Part shown: in pieces, positions 35,401-46,782 of the stretch | How positions within the stretch are numbered: the stretch's first letter is position 1 | How the letters are laid out: each line of letters begins with the position of its first letter | Source of the DNA: Ceratodon purpureus | Taxonomy: Eukaryota; Streptophyta; Bryopsida; Pseudoditrichales; Ditrichaceae | Length of the DNA: 64,000 bases | Assembly: GCA_014871385.1 (NCBI GenBank) | Contig: CM026421.1 | Coordinates: 14,175,117-14,239,116, forward strand | Direction: 5' to 3' | Translations under genes and position numbers: made by a program | Notes under the pieces: generated by a model | Told to the model about the DNA's origin: nothing | Databases searched by the model: none | Seen by the model: the letters and a program-made list of their open reading frames with translations, nothing else

Positions 35401-35601
35401 GTTATGGGTTTAAGGTGATTCTGGAGAACGGGGCATACAATTAATATTTTATTTTTTTCCGTTCCATTACAAAAATAGCAATAAAATTTTATTCTCCACA
35501 AGAGTACATAGCTGTCAAAAAAAGATTTATTACGATTTTGCAAACGTGTAAACAAAGCCATATAGGCAATCAAAATGTTACATATGCAATTCACTATGGT
35601 A

Positions 35602-35838
35602 CTACAATGTGCCTCTAAAACAACTATCGGGAGCTTTGAAGTTGTAAGGGGGACTCATCAAATCATCCACAACTCTTGCAAGTGATAGCCTCATCGTGGG
35701 GTCTTCGTTAAGCAAGCCATTCAACTTCGTTGAGAATGCAATCATTGACATTGTATCCTTGAAGAGGTATGGGCATTGTTCGTCCCTCCATATCATCTTT
35801 GCCAAATAGCCTACCAAAAATGCATTAGATTGCTCCAT
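35602..35838 (-). pseudogene. Possible protein-kinase C-terminal fragment
   Basis: A 78-residue frame contains FSTKLNGLLNEDPTMRLSLA followed by RVVDDLMSPPYNF. This resembles the DP-x-x-R-x-S end of a Ser/Thr kinase domain (subdomain XI). Catalytic motifs are absent nearby, so it is at most a remnant or a terminal exon. Chance similarity is possible. Confidence 0.25.
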
Positions 35839-36690
35839 CCTGGAACTCTAAATTTTATATTATAATCCCCTTTCTCTTCCAATATTAATGTTTCATCTCT
35901 TAATGTTTTGTGCATACTTCCCTCTGTAATGATTCATTTATTTATTTCTCTTCCAACCTTGTTCCACTCTATACTATTTTTTATTTTTTTTATCTCTTTA
36001 TCTTTCAATATTAATATTTGTTTTTTTTTTAACTCTTCCATTTATTTTTAATTGTATATTAGAGCATTGTTTGTTTTTCCCGACTACAGCCGCTAGAGGA
36101 ATAGCACTGGTAGGAACCTCCTCCTCTTCCTTCATGCCCTCCGACTCTTCTCGGAAACCCCGTAGGTTTTAGTCGGATAGGAACAGATGAGCTCTCGGGA
36201 GGCGGAATCACTTCAGGCGGAGCATCTAGACAGAGGAGGCGAGTCACTCCAGCCATAGCATCCGGCGATCAGGCAGGCGTGAACGACGCTGCTCTCGGCA
36301 AGCATACACGGCAGACATCCATAGGAGGAGCACGCCTCGTCCCCGAGCCATGGCGATCACCCCCGACAACATAAGCAATCCCCCGAGATTGCTCGGAGAT
36401 CCAACATCAAGAGGCAATAGAGGTGGATACGACAGTTGAATCGAGCAGCAATGATGGCAGATCACCAAAATTTATCAAGGGAACAACCATATACGAATTT
36501 GCATGGAACACACGTTGGTGACCCCAGTTCAGGCCCAAGTTTTCAGCACTCAGGAGATCACCTGTACACAACAGGTACATATTCAACAAGAGGCCCCCAA
36601 TACGGCTTGGGATTCATGGAGACAATCAATTGTTGCTCTCAGGGGGAGGTAAGCCTGGGGTATATATTGGTTTTATGTTAACACACTTAC
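35839..36690. other. AT-rich stretch then unique sequence, no supported gene
   Basis: 35.85-36.06 kb is T-rich. 36.06-36.66 kb has more balanced composition and short frames on both strands, including 36436-36681 plus. None has a motif I recognise. It could be an old retroelement fragment. Confidence 0.3.
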
Positions 36691-36695
36691 CGCCA

Positions 36696-36856
36696 GATCG
36701 TGAGCTCATCTGTTGGTTGGTTAATGAGCGCGTATTTTCGAACCGGTCCGGGTTCGAACCGCGATGACCCCGTCTGAGCAGGGCGGAGATACATCAGGGT
36801 CTGGCAAAGCCCTGTGAGATACAGGCAGGAAAGTGTGTTGTAAACCAACCAACAGG
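36696..36856 (+). repeat. tRNA-derived SINE-like segment
   Basis: A D-arm-like hairpin (GCTC ... GAGC, 36703-36729) lies about 30 bases before a T-arm-like GTCCGGGTTCGAACCGCG. These mimic RNA polymerase III A and B boxes. A complete cloverleaf was not found. A perfect 13-bp inverted repeat (CTGTTGGTTGGTT near 36710-36722 and its complement at 36843-36855) brackets the segment. It could be a SINE head or a decayed tRNA pseudogene. Confidence 0.4.
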
Positions 36857-37581
36857 CGCTAGCCCCACCTGAAAGCTAACAATTGTGACAAGACACGCGC
36901 GGCTCAAGTTGTGCCAGAGCGCCCGAGGGGTTGCAAAGCCTCTTGGGTGCTCACTCATATTTCACCCGGGTAGCTCTGGCTACCCACCCCTCCACCCCTT
37001 TTTCCCTTACTCCCTTTTGTTTCAAGCTATGGGCTTGTTTCTCAAGGTTCTGGGACTTCAAGGTGGAGATCTGGCTGATTACTAGTCGCTTCATGTTAGA
37101 CAGATTTAGCTTGATAATCTTTGCTCTGTTTTGTAGTTAATACTCAGGGCCTGGATTTTAGACTTGCAGTCTGACTAGTTGAGACAGCCTCTGGCTGGTA
37201 GTTAGGCTTGATTCAGCTTTGCAGGAATTAGTCCTTCCATCAGGCAGTTAGCTTGTACTGGCTTCAGCTTTAGTTCTAGCGACTAGTTCTGGGCTGATGA
37301 GTTTTTCTCTCGGCTGTTAGGTAGAGACTTAGCTTTCGAGCGAGGGCCCTGCCTGGTGCTAGTTTTGTTAGAACAGGTTTATTACTTCCTCGTGTACCCT
37401 CCCCAACTTGGTAGTGGCCTCACCGTCAGGTTGGTCGGGGTACACGGGGACCGGTTCCCTCTGCGACGGCTTTTGCTGTCGGGCCTGTGGCCGTCCTTTT
37501 CTCGGGCCGTTGGCCGTGTTTTTCTTCCCGCGCCGTGTGCGTTTCTTTTACCCCGGTGGGGTCTTTTGGTTGTAGGGTGAG
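36857..37581. other. Unassigned sequence upstream of TIR element
   Basis: No supported gene was found. It is pyrimidine-rich in places (36.98-37.02 and 37.5 kb) and has many CTAG/TAGTT words. It resembles degraded repetitive DNA, but I cannot name a family. Confidence 0.3.
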
Positions 37582-38302
37582 AGCACAATAAAGTGGACCA
37601 CAAAGTGCAACATGTGATCACTAGGAAGTGAATATGAAGTGTGCTGTTTTTTAAAGCTCCAAGCTGATTTTGAGCATTTTGGTGTAGTTTTTGAGCATTT
37701 TAGTCACTTTTTAGGGTGTCACAAGATATCTTATATACATCTTCATAAAAAAAACATCTTCAATTGAAACTTAATTTGACCACTAGTTCTAAATCATGAA
37801 AATGAACTTTTTCAAAGTCTTAATTTCTTCATTTGGGGCCCTCTATTGTCTTTAGGGGATGTTTTTTTCAATTTAAAAAACAATGTTTGGTGAAAAAAAC
37901 TCACTAAAAGTTTCGCGGAAAACACTGTTTTAAAAATGTTCCTGCGGTACTTCTCGCCAATCTAGGATTGCAAACACGGCCACCCGGATCATTTCTACAA
38001 GCGTAATGTACAAATGAAGGGCCCCGCAAAGTCAAAAGTGATTTCTGTCAAAACTACAATGTAATACGGTCACTTTTCCAAATGACTGCATTCACTTTGT
38101 TCAACTTTGTGGTGTTCGTAGAGGTGTCTCAACTCAACAACTACCAACGCAAATTTCGGAAGTTGTAGTACATCAAGTCTACTTTCCGTATTCCAAACTT
38201 AATTTCCCATCAAGAAGTTTTAGATGCCACTTTCTCACGTGTTCACACAACAGGCTAAAATTGTCAAATAGTTAAGCACTTTTTGGTCCACTTTATTGTG
38301 CT
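37582..38302. mobile_element. Non-autonomous TIR DNA element, about 0.72 kb
   Basis: Inverted termini of about 26 bp lie at 37582-37607 and 38276-38302 (core AGCACAATAAAGTGGACCA and its complement) with only a few mismatches. The interior has no long ORF. No clear target-site duplication was seen, so the superfamily (hAT, Mutator or other) is open. Confidence 0.65.
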
Positions 38303-39103
38303 TCCCCCTGTATTGTTTGCTTTTGAAGTTATTTTGCATGGTTTCTAGGGTTGTTCTGCTGTTTGGAGGATGTCTTGCATGATTTAGAAGGAAGTGTGTT
38401 GTGGGTGTCATGTTTAATAAAATCCCTAATTAAAGTATCTGGTATTGTTTTTGTAGTGTATTATAGTGTCCTACAGTATAGTGTTGCAAACTTACAACTA
38501 GTATTGTGGTATTGGAGTAGTACATAGTAACTTAGTATTATTAAGTTACTAAATCCTCACTAATATACAATAATGATTATTTTAAGTATTACTAGTTTAG
38601 TATGACCTATCATCAAAGTGCTACATTTCTATTATATCATTTCTATCAAATGTTAAATTTTAACATTATTTTTTAGAAATATACATGAATTAAAAGCTAC
38701 TTCATAAGTAAGTGAAAGTCAACTTATAGTCAACATGAAACTTATGGCGAGTTAATAGGTATACCTTAGTTCAATGGTGTAAAAATATGATAGTTTATTT
38801 TATTCACAAAACATGAAATTTTCCATAAGTCAATATTTAAGTATGAATTCCAAACTATATAACGTATTATATATACGTAATAAAAAACATGAATATTATA
38901 AATATTATAAACCTATATACCCTACAAAAAAACAACTGTCATGTTTTGTATTTATTTATTATAATATTATATTAAACAAGACTTTGAAATGCAATAACTG
39001 CTATTTGGTGGATTCAATTGATATGGATTCAAGAAGTTGCACTTCTATTCTATAAGTCATTTTCAAAAATAAGTATAAGGCCAATACATGTGGAAATCTT
39101 ATA

Positions 39104-39321
39104 CTCCCTCCGTCTCACTAAAAGACCATTGTTTGCTATTAATATCAAATTTAAGGGCAATTCTAAATTTAGAAATAAGTTGCCAAATTTAGGATCAAAT
39201 AACAAAATTTAGAAATAAGTTAGCCAAATTTAGAAATAAGTTGACCCAATTTAGAAATAATGATCTTATTCAGAGACAGATTTTTTGAGCAAACAATGGT
39301 CTTTTAGTGAGACGGAGGGAG
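39104..39321 (+). mobile_element. Stowaway-like MITE 1, 218 bp
   Basis: Termini CTCCCTCCGTCTCACTAAAA and its complement TTTTAGTGAGACGGAGGGAG are flanked by TA on both sides (39102-39103 and 39322-39323). CTCCCTCCGT ends with a TA duplication are the hallmark of Tc1/mariner-derived Stowaway MITEs. The interior is AT-rich with repeated AAATTTAGAAATAAGTT words. Confidence 0.85.
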
Positions 39322-40912
39322 TAATTTGAATGGATTCAAAGACATTTTAATATGAATGGATTTATACAAATATCTTATTCATTATATTTGTTAGTAATAT
39401 TATTTATAAATTCATCTAATATGTTAATTTTGGTATCAAAAGTTCTTTGTTTTTTACTCGATTTTTAAATTTTCGAAATTTATTTCTACCAATTCAATTG
39501 TTGTGTTTTGAAAACTTTATTTATTACAATTTTTCATGAATATGCTTCTCAAACTTTGTTACTATACAATGAAAATTCTCATCTGTAATTCAAATGCTCT
39601 TTAGTTGCATCCATGCTTATTATCAAATTAGCCCCTTAAAATCAAGGGAACATAGTGGATTTGGTTTATGATTTATAAAACTTTATTAAGTTAATCTCAA
39701 TGGTGAAAATGTTGTAGGAATCAATTCTAACATTTTTCTTCTTCATTTTTTGCAAAATGATAAATTAAAGTACAAGATGAAACTTCAAAAAAAAAATTAG
39801 AATTTTTGCAAGTGCCCACGGGCCACAAAACATGGCTTTTTGTATCATCAATTGGACTTATCAAAGTGCAATGATTCAAATTTTTGTACATTCATCAAAA
39901 CCTATAAAATCTCACTCTATTTTTTAAGATATTTTTGAAAAACAATTTGAGAATTTTTAGAAAATTATTGTATTAACTTTGATCTATATTACGTACAATT
40001 TATATCACATGATATAACATGCAAAAACATTATTTCCCTACTAATGTCATAAATTTTTACTAATTTCAAGATTTTAAATATGAAATTTGTCCTGTACATC
40101 ATTTTTTACAGGTGAAATCAATCATATGATGGCACATTGATGAGTAAAATTATCATAAAACAAAACAAATACTATATAGATGAGTAAATTATCATAAAAT
40201 TTATATTTTAAATAACATAGTGTCATTCGTTATTTATTTAATAACTCACAATTTTTTTATTAAATAAAATATAGTTTTATCATGTTTTACACACTTGTAC
40301 AACATTTCCTTTTTTGTTTCATTCTATGTGTCATCATTTGATTTATCTAAATTTTAAAAAACGATATAGGAATTTAATTTCATAAATACTAAATTTAGTG
40401 ATTTGATTTTTTTAATTTTCAAAATGAAAAAAAAAAATGAAAAGTAAAATTTATAGATGAGAATATGTTTTTCACATCCAAAATTTAAGAATCATAAGCT
40501 GAAATTCATGTGTCCTTAGATAAGGGTCATAAATGAAGAATTATAGTAGCTAGTTTGTCCAAAATAATGAGTCTAATTAAGAAATATATAAAATTAAAAT
40601 CTAAGGACGAAGAAATTAAGATAGAATATAATATTTTTACTAATATTGGGTTGATTTTTAATTTTTTTTTGAAGCAATGGTTAGAATTGTTTTAATGAAA
40701 ATATAAAAACCAATAAATTCACTTTCTCATAAACAAACTTCATTTTCACAAAAAAATACATATTTGTTTGAAAGTGTACAAAACAGCTACAGTAGTAGCT
40801 ACCCTACTATGGTATGTTGCCATTTTACAAATATTTTGATAATGTCTCAAATTAGAGCCCTTTAAAAGTCCATAGTTACACTTTTTAAATCATATTTATT
40901 TTTTAAATTATA

Positions 40913-41089
40913 CTCCCTCCGTCTCACTAAAAGACCTTGGTTTGGTAAAATAATTTGTCTAAAAATAAGATAGTGGTTTTTAAATCTGGCCAACTTATTC
41001 CTAAATTTGACCACTTATTTCTAAATTTAGAATTGCCCTTAAATTTGATATCATTAGCAAACAATAGTCTCTTAGTGAGACGGAGGGAG
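40913..41089 (-). mobile_element. Stowaway-like MITE 2, 177 bp
   Basis: It has the same CTCCCTCCGTCTCACTAAAA terminus and a TA duplication (40911-40912, 41090-41091). Its right half is the reverse complement of the left half of the copy at 39104 (AATTTAAGGGCAATTCTAAA and its complement), so the two are in opposite orientation. The interior is shorter, with an internal deletion relative to copy 1. Confidence 0.85.
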
Positions 41090-42577
41090 TATAATTCAAT
41101 TTATAGTAGGTCAAAATTACAATACTGTAGTATTTGAACAATAAAAATGGTCCAAACTAGATTGCATTTCCCGTTGACCAAAGTCCATATTGTAGCTTTG
41201 AAATGCTTTAACTTAAAAAGAATATTTAAAATAAATATGAGTATTAAGGCAATCAAGTGAAGAATGTACATGAAAAAAAATCAAAGCTTAGAATTATGGT
41301 AATACCATAGCACTTGGCAAACAAATATTTATTTATTTAGAAAAAATAATATGTGCCTCTCAAAAACTAAATTTCTCAATTTTAGGTTTTTAGCAAAAAT
41401 TAGTAAAAATGACCTTAAATGGATTAGAAAGAACAAAATATTGCAAAAACAAATTTATTATATTTTCATAATTTTTGCCTTCAATTTTTTTTAATTTTTA
41501 TGTTTTTAATTTTTAGAATTATTTTTGGACAAACCTGCTATGCTACTACTGTAAGCGTACTATTTTTGATTGGCTTTTTAATACAACATTGTGACACAAA
41601 TTTTAAACACCCAACAATGTATTTCATGTAGCACTTAATGAAATCATCATGACAAAAGCCACTCTCTTTGCGAGCAACTTGGTCTTTGGCAATTGAAGAG
41701 CCCACTCCTGATGTAGGAAATTCGTGTCATAAGCCTAGTTAATCCTTGAATTGACAAGATTCAAATTAGAAGTCTGCTTTGAAACTTATTACAAAACTTG
41801 TGGCACTCTATCTTGTACAGATGAAAATATATTTTAGTTTTGCAAGTCACTGACATTGCTTGAATGCTCATGAAGGATAAAGAACAAGAATTACTATGTT
41901 GTAAAATCCCGAATAGGGCCTCAGCCATTTTTAATTCTAATTACTATGGTTTTGAATTATAAGCTGTGCAATTACCAAAAAACCCACATTTAATCTGCTT
42001 ATGATGTAGGTTTCTAAACTACTACCGGTATATAGTCATTCATTACTTACAAGGACAAGCTTGAATTTAATCTGTAAAATAATGTGGGTCATAATGAAGC
42101 TTCATTTATGTGAATTTTTTAGTGGAAGTGATCCACAATAATTGTAAAATGATAGATTCAAAAAATTTAAATAAATTTATTTCATTAGTAATTTGGATTC
42201 AAATACCATCCTTTTAAAAAAAATTGATATATTTATTCTGACATATTTTGAAAATTTAAAATTCAAATACAATTTTTTTAAATAAGTTTATTGCAGAACT
42301 CAATTGATATTTGGCACAACATGCCAATCACACGCATGCAACTTTGCATGTATGACTGCGAATCCATTAGTCAATTTATTTCTAATGATATCTATAAAAT
42401 ATTTCAACTCTTTTGCAAAATCTAATGGATATTGTAACTTTATATTGTTCAATATCCATAAAATCAACAAAATTAAGCAAATTTATTCTAGTAGAGTGAT
42501 TGGATTCTTATAAGAAATTCCCTAAATTGCTTCATTAACCAACATTTATTTGAGAGTGCTTAATGAATGGCTTAATT

Positions 42578-43166
42578 TCATTCACCAGATTCAGGCTCCA
42601 TCGGTGCATTTGCTGATGGAGAAGCAGCTGATAAATCTTCAGCATTGTCACTTGAAGTTGGAGATGTGCTAACTTCAACGCTGCTTGAGCTTGGAGATGG
42701 AGTCGGTGTAGTGCCAACTTCGACATTGCTTGAGCTTGGAGCTGGCGCTGCTGCTGTGCTAACTTCCACACTGCTTGAGCTCGGAGACGGAGCTGCTGAA
42801 CTGCTAACTTCCACACTGCTTGAGCTTGGAGATGGAGCTGCTGCTGTACTAACTCCCACATTGCTTGAACTTGGAGATGAAGCTGGTGATACGGCAACAT
42901 CATCACCATCATCTCCCTCATCGTCATCGTCGTCATCGTCATCATCGTCGTCGTCATCGTCGTCGTCGTCATCGTCGTCGTCGTCATCGTCGTGGGATGA
43001 ACAATGTTTTGACTTACCCTTACTCTTACCATCATCATCATCATCATCATCGTCGTCGTCATCGTCGTCATCGTCGTCATCCTCGTCGTCATCATCATCA
43101 TCGTCGTCCTCGTCATCATCGTCGTCATCATCATCGTCATCACATTTCGAGTGACTATCCTCATCC

Positions 43167-43207
<41 letters not shown>

Positions 43208-43912
43208 ATCATCGTCATCGTCGTCATCATCATCGTCATCATCGTCATCATCGTCCTCATCGTCGTCGTCATCATCGTCGTCATCATCCTTACATTTGCA
43301 ACTCTTTCCATCCTCCTCATCGTCGTCATCGTCGTCATCATCGTCATCGTCATCGTCGTCATCGTCGTCGTCATCTGCCTGTGTTGAAGCCGGAGACGCA
43401 GCAACGTCGTCGTCGTCATCATCGTCATCGTCATCGTCATCATCGTCATCGTCATCGTCGTCATCGTCATCGTCGTCGTCGCAGTTGCATTTGCCGGACA
43501 ACCACTTGCCCGATTTCTTCTTCTTCTTCGATTTCGCAGCGACTCCGCTGCCACTGGCGATGCCGCCACCCTTGGAGGCTCCGGCTCCGGTGGCGCCCAA
43601 CAGACGCACATAACGGATCAGATCATCCGGAACGGGATCCGAGCCGGACTGCTGCGCCACGGCGTCGGAGCTTGCAGCGTGGGCGGCTTCGGTGTGGCGA
43701 GGGGGGTTTGATTCCTCAGTGAAGGCATCGGTAGCGGCGAGCGCAGCAGATGTTTTGTCTGAAGTTTCCGGTTGGGAGCTAGCGCCGTAGTTGAACAGGG
43801 AGCGAGAGGGCCTAGCACTGGCGAGAGTGGCCAAGGAGGCGCAGAGCAGCAGCATCATGGCGGCTGCCATCGTCAGTGTCATCTTCGCTCTTGGGGACTT
43901 CGTGGTCGCCAT
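42578..43912 (-). CDS. Secreted poly-aspartate protein with AGP-like C-terminal repeats
   Basis: This is a 444-residue protein from ATG 43912, of no family I recognise. Residues 1-33 form a signal peptide (MTLTMAAAMMLLLCASLATL ... ASA). A Ser/Ala/Gly-rich linker follows, then a basic KSKKKKKSGKWLSGKCNC motif. From about residue 145 come several long Asp blocks separated by short inserts: VAASPASTQA, EEDGKSCKCK, EDEDSHSKC and GKSKGKSKHCSSH. The C-terminus has about five near-identical units of the type APSPSSSSVEVSTA, like arabinogalactan-protein modules, and ends PMEPESGE. GAT and GAC codons are interspersed, so the Asp blocks are not a pure trinucleotide tract. An extracellular acidic, calcium-binding or mineral-associated role is inference. 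A leader intron (43953-44347) supports a real gene. The opposite-strand Ser and His frames are shadows. Confidence 0.8.
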
Positions 43913-43952
43913 ACCGGAGTGATGGTGGTGTGAGCGAGAAGCCGAATTTTAC

Positions 43953-44347
43953 CTGGCACAACAAATACCAACGAATATGAGATCAGATGTCGGAATTGGA
44001 CAATTGCCATTGATTAGAATTTTATTTGGATTTTTCTGTTTTTTCGCGTCTTGACATCACATGTTGATTCTACATCTAGTTTGGTCAGCGCTGATTTTGC
44101 AGGGCTTGGAAACATTGAGAAAGCATGAATTCAGAGGGGAGCAGAGTCGGACGGACAGAGATGGATATGGCGGGCATGGCAGGTATTTCAGAGATTAGGT
44201 GTATTTCAATTGCTGTATGTATACATGAAGATGGAATGCAGCTGGGAGGGTTGAAGTTTCTTCTCTAACATGATATGAAACAATATATTGCATGTATGTA
44301 TGGGAAGGACAAATATGTTCAGTATTTGCGTTCGAGGATATACTTAC
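43953..44347 (-). other. Leader intron of the Asp-rich gene
   Basis: On the minus strand the donor AAG|GTAAGT lies at 44348/44347 and the acceptor TGTGCCAG at 43953, about 40 bases upstream of the ATG at 43912. It is consistent with a 5' UTR intron. Confidence 0.5.
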
Positions 44348-44564
44348 CTTGGATCCACCACCGTAGAAAACCGAGGAAACGTTAGATTCGATGAGGAAGG
44401 TGGACCATGGTAATGTTGCGGGGTTAGCTGGAGGCTCTAAAGTAGAAGTAAAAGCTCAGGAGACGCTCGCTCTGGTCGTCATGGTTCCAGGCAAGGAGGA
44501 TGGCATCTGAACCACACTGAGGAGTGTGTACTGGTTGTGTTCTGAATGGACTGTTTCATGTCCA

Positions 44565-44571
44565 TTTATAC
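44565..44571 (-). promoter_or_regulatory. Putative TATA box of the Asp-rich gene
   Basis: TATAAAT on the minus strand lies about 220 bases upstream of the proposed leader-intron donor, giving a short 5' UTR exon. No transcription start is known. Confidence 0.4.
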
Positions 44572-46054
44572 TGCTCTGAAACTGTGGACCGGATCAAGAC
44601 TATCATGACAGGTCCCGCATCAAAATTGTGACAGGCGGTCCGTTTGGTTGGTGCTTTGTTGAGTCGAAATGCCATCATTTGAATAATCATTAGTCAAATT
44701 ACATTCGAATGCACATTTGCATTCTAAGTGGGTGAGGAAATGTTGATGGAAACATTTGGGGACTACTCAATTCATGCAAGAGCATCACAATGTGCTGGGT
44801 TCGTCCGTTGTGCACGCATTGAATCAACGCAGAAAGTGAAGAGATCGAGGACAAACAAGAGGGAATGATCAGTAATCCTGAGGAACTTTGGGTAAAAAGT
44901 TTCTGTGGATATCTGGTCTACTCTTCTGGAAGGTGCCTTTTAGAAAAGATCATATGACTTCCAATCATCATTATCTAAGTTGCAGTCAAATGCAGCACAA
45001 TTCATGCCGAGGGAAACATCTTGATCTCAATCTTACGCAATTACATCACAATGTCATGGGCAAACAGTAGTGATTAAGGATCACCTAGAAGAATTGATAA
45101 TTTAGCTGCTGTGCATGATGAGAATATGCCAATTGGATCGGTAAGCAAGCAGGTTTCGTATGGGAAGAGACCTGGAGATTGCAGAATGAGAGAAGGAAGC
45201 AGGTACTTCAACTGGAAGACAGAGCATAGAAGAGGCAGATTTTTAGATGCCACACTCTAGGGGACCTTGAAATTGCCTAGCGTTTGTTTGCAAAGGTATT
45301 GAGGCGGCTGCGCCACAAGGTACAAAAACGCCATAGTTGCCGCAGTTGGCTGTTATCTTCACTACATACCGACACACCACGTGCCGAAGGTTCTGCTAAG
45401 TTCTTCATCGTTGGAGGTGAAGTTTGAGTTATGAAGACAGATTCTCTTGTCGATCTGAAGAATATTGACGCCGATATGTATAGCGACAAGCAGGTGGAGT
45501 ATTCCTTTAGTTTATGAATGGCTCACTCTGGCGTCAACAAAACAAATGTTTCAAGAAACGAAGACAAAGCAATGTTAAGTGGATCAACAACAGTACATGT
45601 TCGACAAGTGTTTAGAAACTGCCGAGCTTGTAACTCCAGCGATCAAATGTAAGTACAACTGTTCTTGTGCAGCTGCGATGAATCAATCGTAGCCTTTATG
45701 CACAGGATGAATACCCACTCTAAACCCTCTCAAATAATTGCTGAGTACTTTCAACAAGTGAATCTGCGCTACTCGCGAAACCACATCAAAATGACCAACC
45801 CCGTGAACAAGTGACTGAACCTCCGCCTAAAGCTCTTGAGCAGAGTCTCCAAATCGCGTCCGTAGATGTAAACCTACGCCATCCTTCGAAGATTTGCGGC
45901 GTCGAAATCCCTGCTGAATGATCACTGTTTTATTGAAGCTCGCCGGATAGAACAAACAAGCAATGTTGAACTCCCATCATCATTAAAGATCTTCCAAGCG
46001 CAGACTCGCCTTTCAATCCACCAGCAAAACACCGCTAACCCTTTGTGAAACAAC
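44572..46054. other. Intergenic DNA, no supported gene
   Basis: No convincing frame was found. It lies between the Asp-rich gene's promoter and the 3' end of the next minus-strand gene. Confidence 0.4.
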
Positions 46055-46582
46055 CTAAGCGCCTGACGTGGGGGCAGGAGCTACAGCAGAAGGGGGAGTA
46101 CCGGGCCAGTAGTTAGGAGCCAGGGTTGGTCCCCGGATGTAACAATCAGGACCCGGAGCAGGGGCGACGCTCGGAGGAAATAGCCCTGAATCTGGCGCCA
46201 GAGCTCCGGTGTCCATATTGAAACATCCTTCATAACAATATGGCTCTAGAGTCGCCGGGTCGGATCCGGTCGGTCCTGCGGAGAAATAGTACACAAAGGG
46301 CTCCAATGTGACGTCTGCAGTGGCATTCGTCAGCCCCGCCCACAAATCGTCGAGGCACTTCTCTCCAACGCTGGCATCGTATTGCTCGTTTGCGAATCCA
46401 TACCATGAGCAATCGACGAATTTGCCGTCCGGGGTCATGATCAATGGCTCCGGGCCGAACCATGTCGTCGGAGTGTCGGGGAAGTTCGTGGGTCGAGGCA
46501 GTCCATCTTCGCCGAAGCCTGCAACGGTTGCTACAATGCAGCTAACGACTACAAACACGATTGCTTCTCGACTGATGGCCAT
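46055..46582 (-). CDS. Small secreted Cys-containing protein with Ala-Pro tail
   Basis: This is a 175-residue protein from ATG 46582. The signal peptide is MAISREAIVFVVVSCIVATV, cleaved near AGF. The mature part has five Cys in CSWYGF, KCLDDLW, YCYEGCF and DCYIRG contexts and one N-glycosylation site (NATAD). The C-terminus is rich in APAP/SAVAPAP, a motif for arabinogalactan-type Pro hydroxylation. The starting Met is chosen because it gives the signal peptide; an upstream in-frame extension lacks a secretory N-terminus. A TATA-like TTTATATAC lies about 155 bases upstream. I do not recognise the family. An apoplastic wall protein is the simplest inference. Confidence 0.7.
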   Translation of the reverse strand: MAISREAIVFVVVSCIVATVAGFGEDGLPRPTNFPDTPTTWFGPEPLIMTPDGKFVDCSWYGFANEQYDASVGEKCLDDLWAGLTNATADVTLEPFVYYFSAGPTGSDPATLEPYCYEGCFNMDTGALAPDSGLFPPSVAPAPGPDCYIRGPTLAPNYWPGTPPSAVAPAPTSGA

Positions 46583-46736
46583 CTCGGAACTTGACCTCCA
46601 ATGCCGCGCTAATTGACTGCCTTGAATCTTCCTTCCCGTGTGGACTTCACCACAAGTACGACCTTCACTAGAGTACCTGCAATGTGCGACCAGTGATCGA
46701 ACCGGCCGGTGAAGTACCCTCAAGTGCAGATTGCTC

Positions 46737-46745
46737 TTGTATATA
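46737..46745 (-). promoter_or_regulatory. Putative TATA box upstream of the secreted Cys-containing gene
   Basis: TTTATATAC on the minus strand lies about 155-160 bases before the ATG at 46582. Position is suitable for a plant core promoter. Confidence 0.35.
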
Positions 46746-46782
46746 AAGGACCCAAATTGTTGTCCTCCTCGAACATGAGCAT

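Larger units (their letters stand above)
38303..42534. other. AT-rich gene-poor block
   Basis: This block is strongly AT-rich compared with the flanking genes, with homopolymer A/T runs and only short chance frames. It contains the two Stowaway-like elements listed separately and no other recognised feature. Confidence 0.7.

Noticed and set aside
36700..36770. Functional tRNA gene
   Set aside because: D-arm and T-arm-like pieces are present, but no acceptor stem or anticodon arm could be paired.
42645..43722. Long Ser-, His- and Met/Thr-rich frames opposite or overlapping the Asp-rich gene
   Set aside because: They are other-frame readings of the GAY-codon repeat. They lack signal peptides, splice context and non-repeat sequence.
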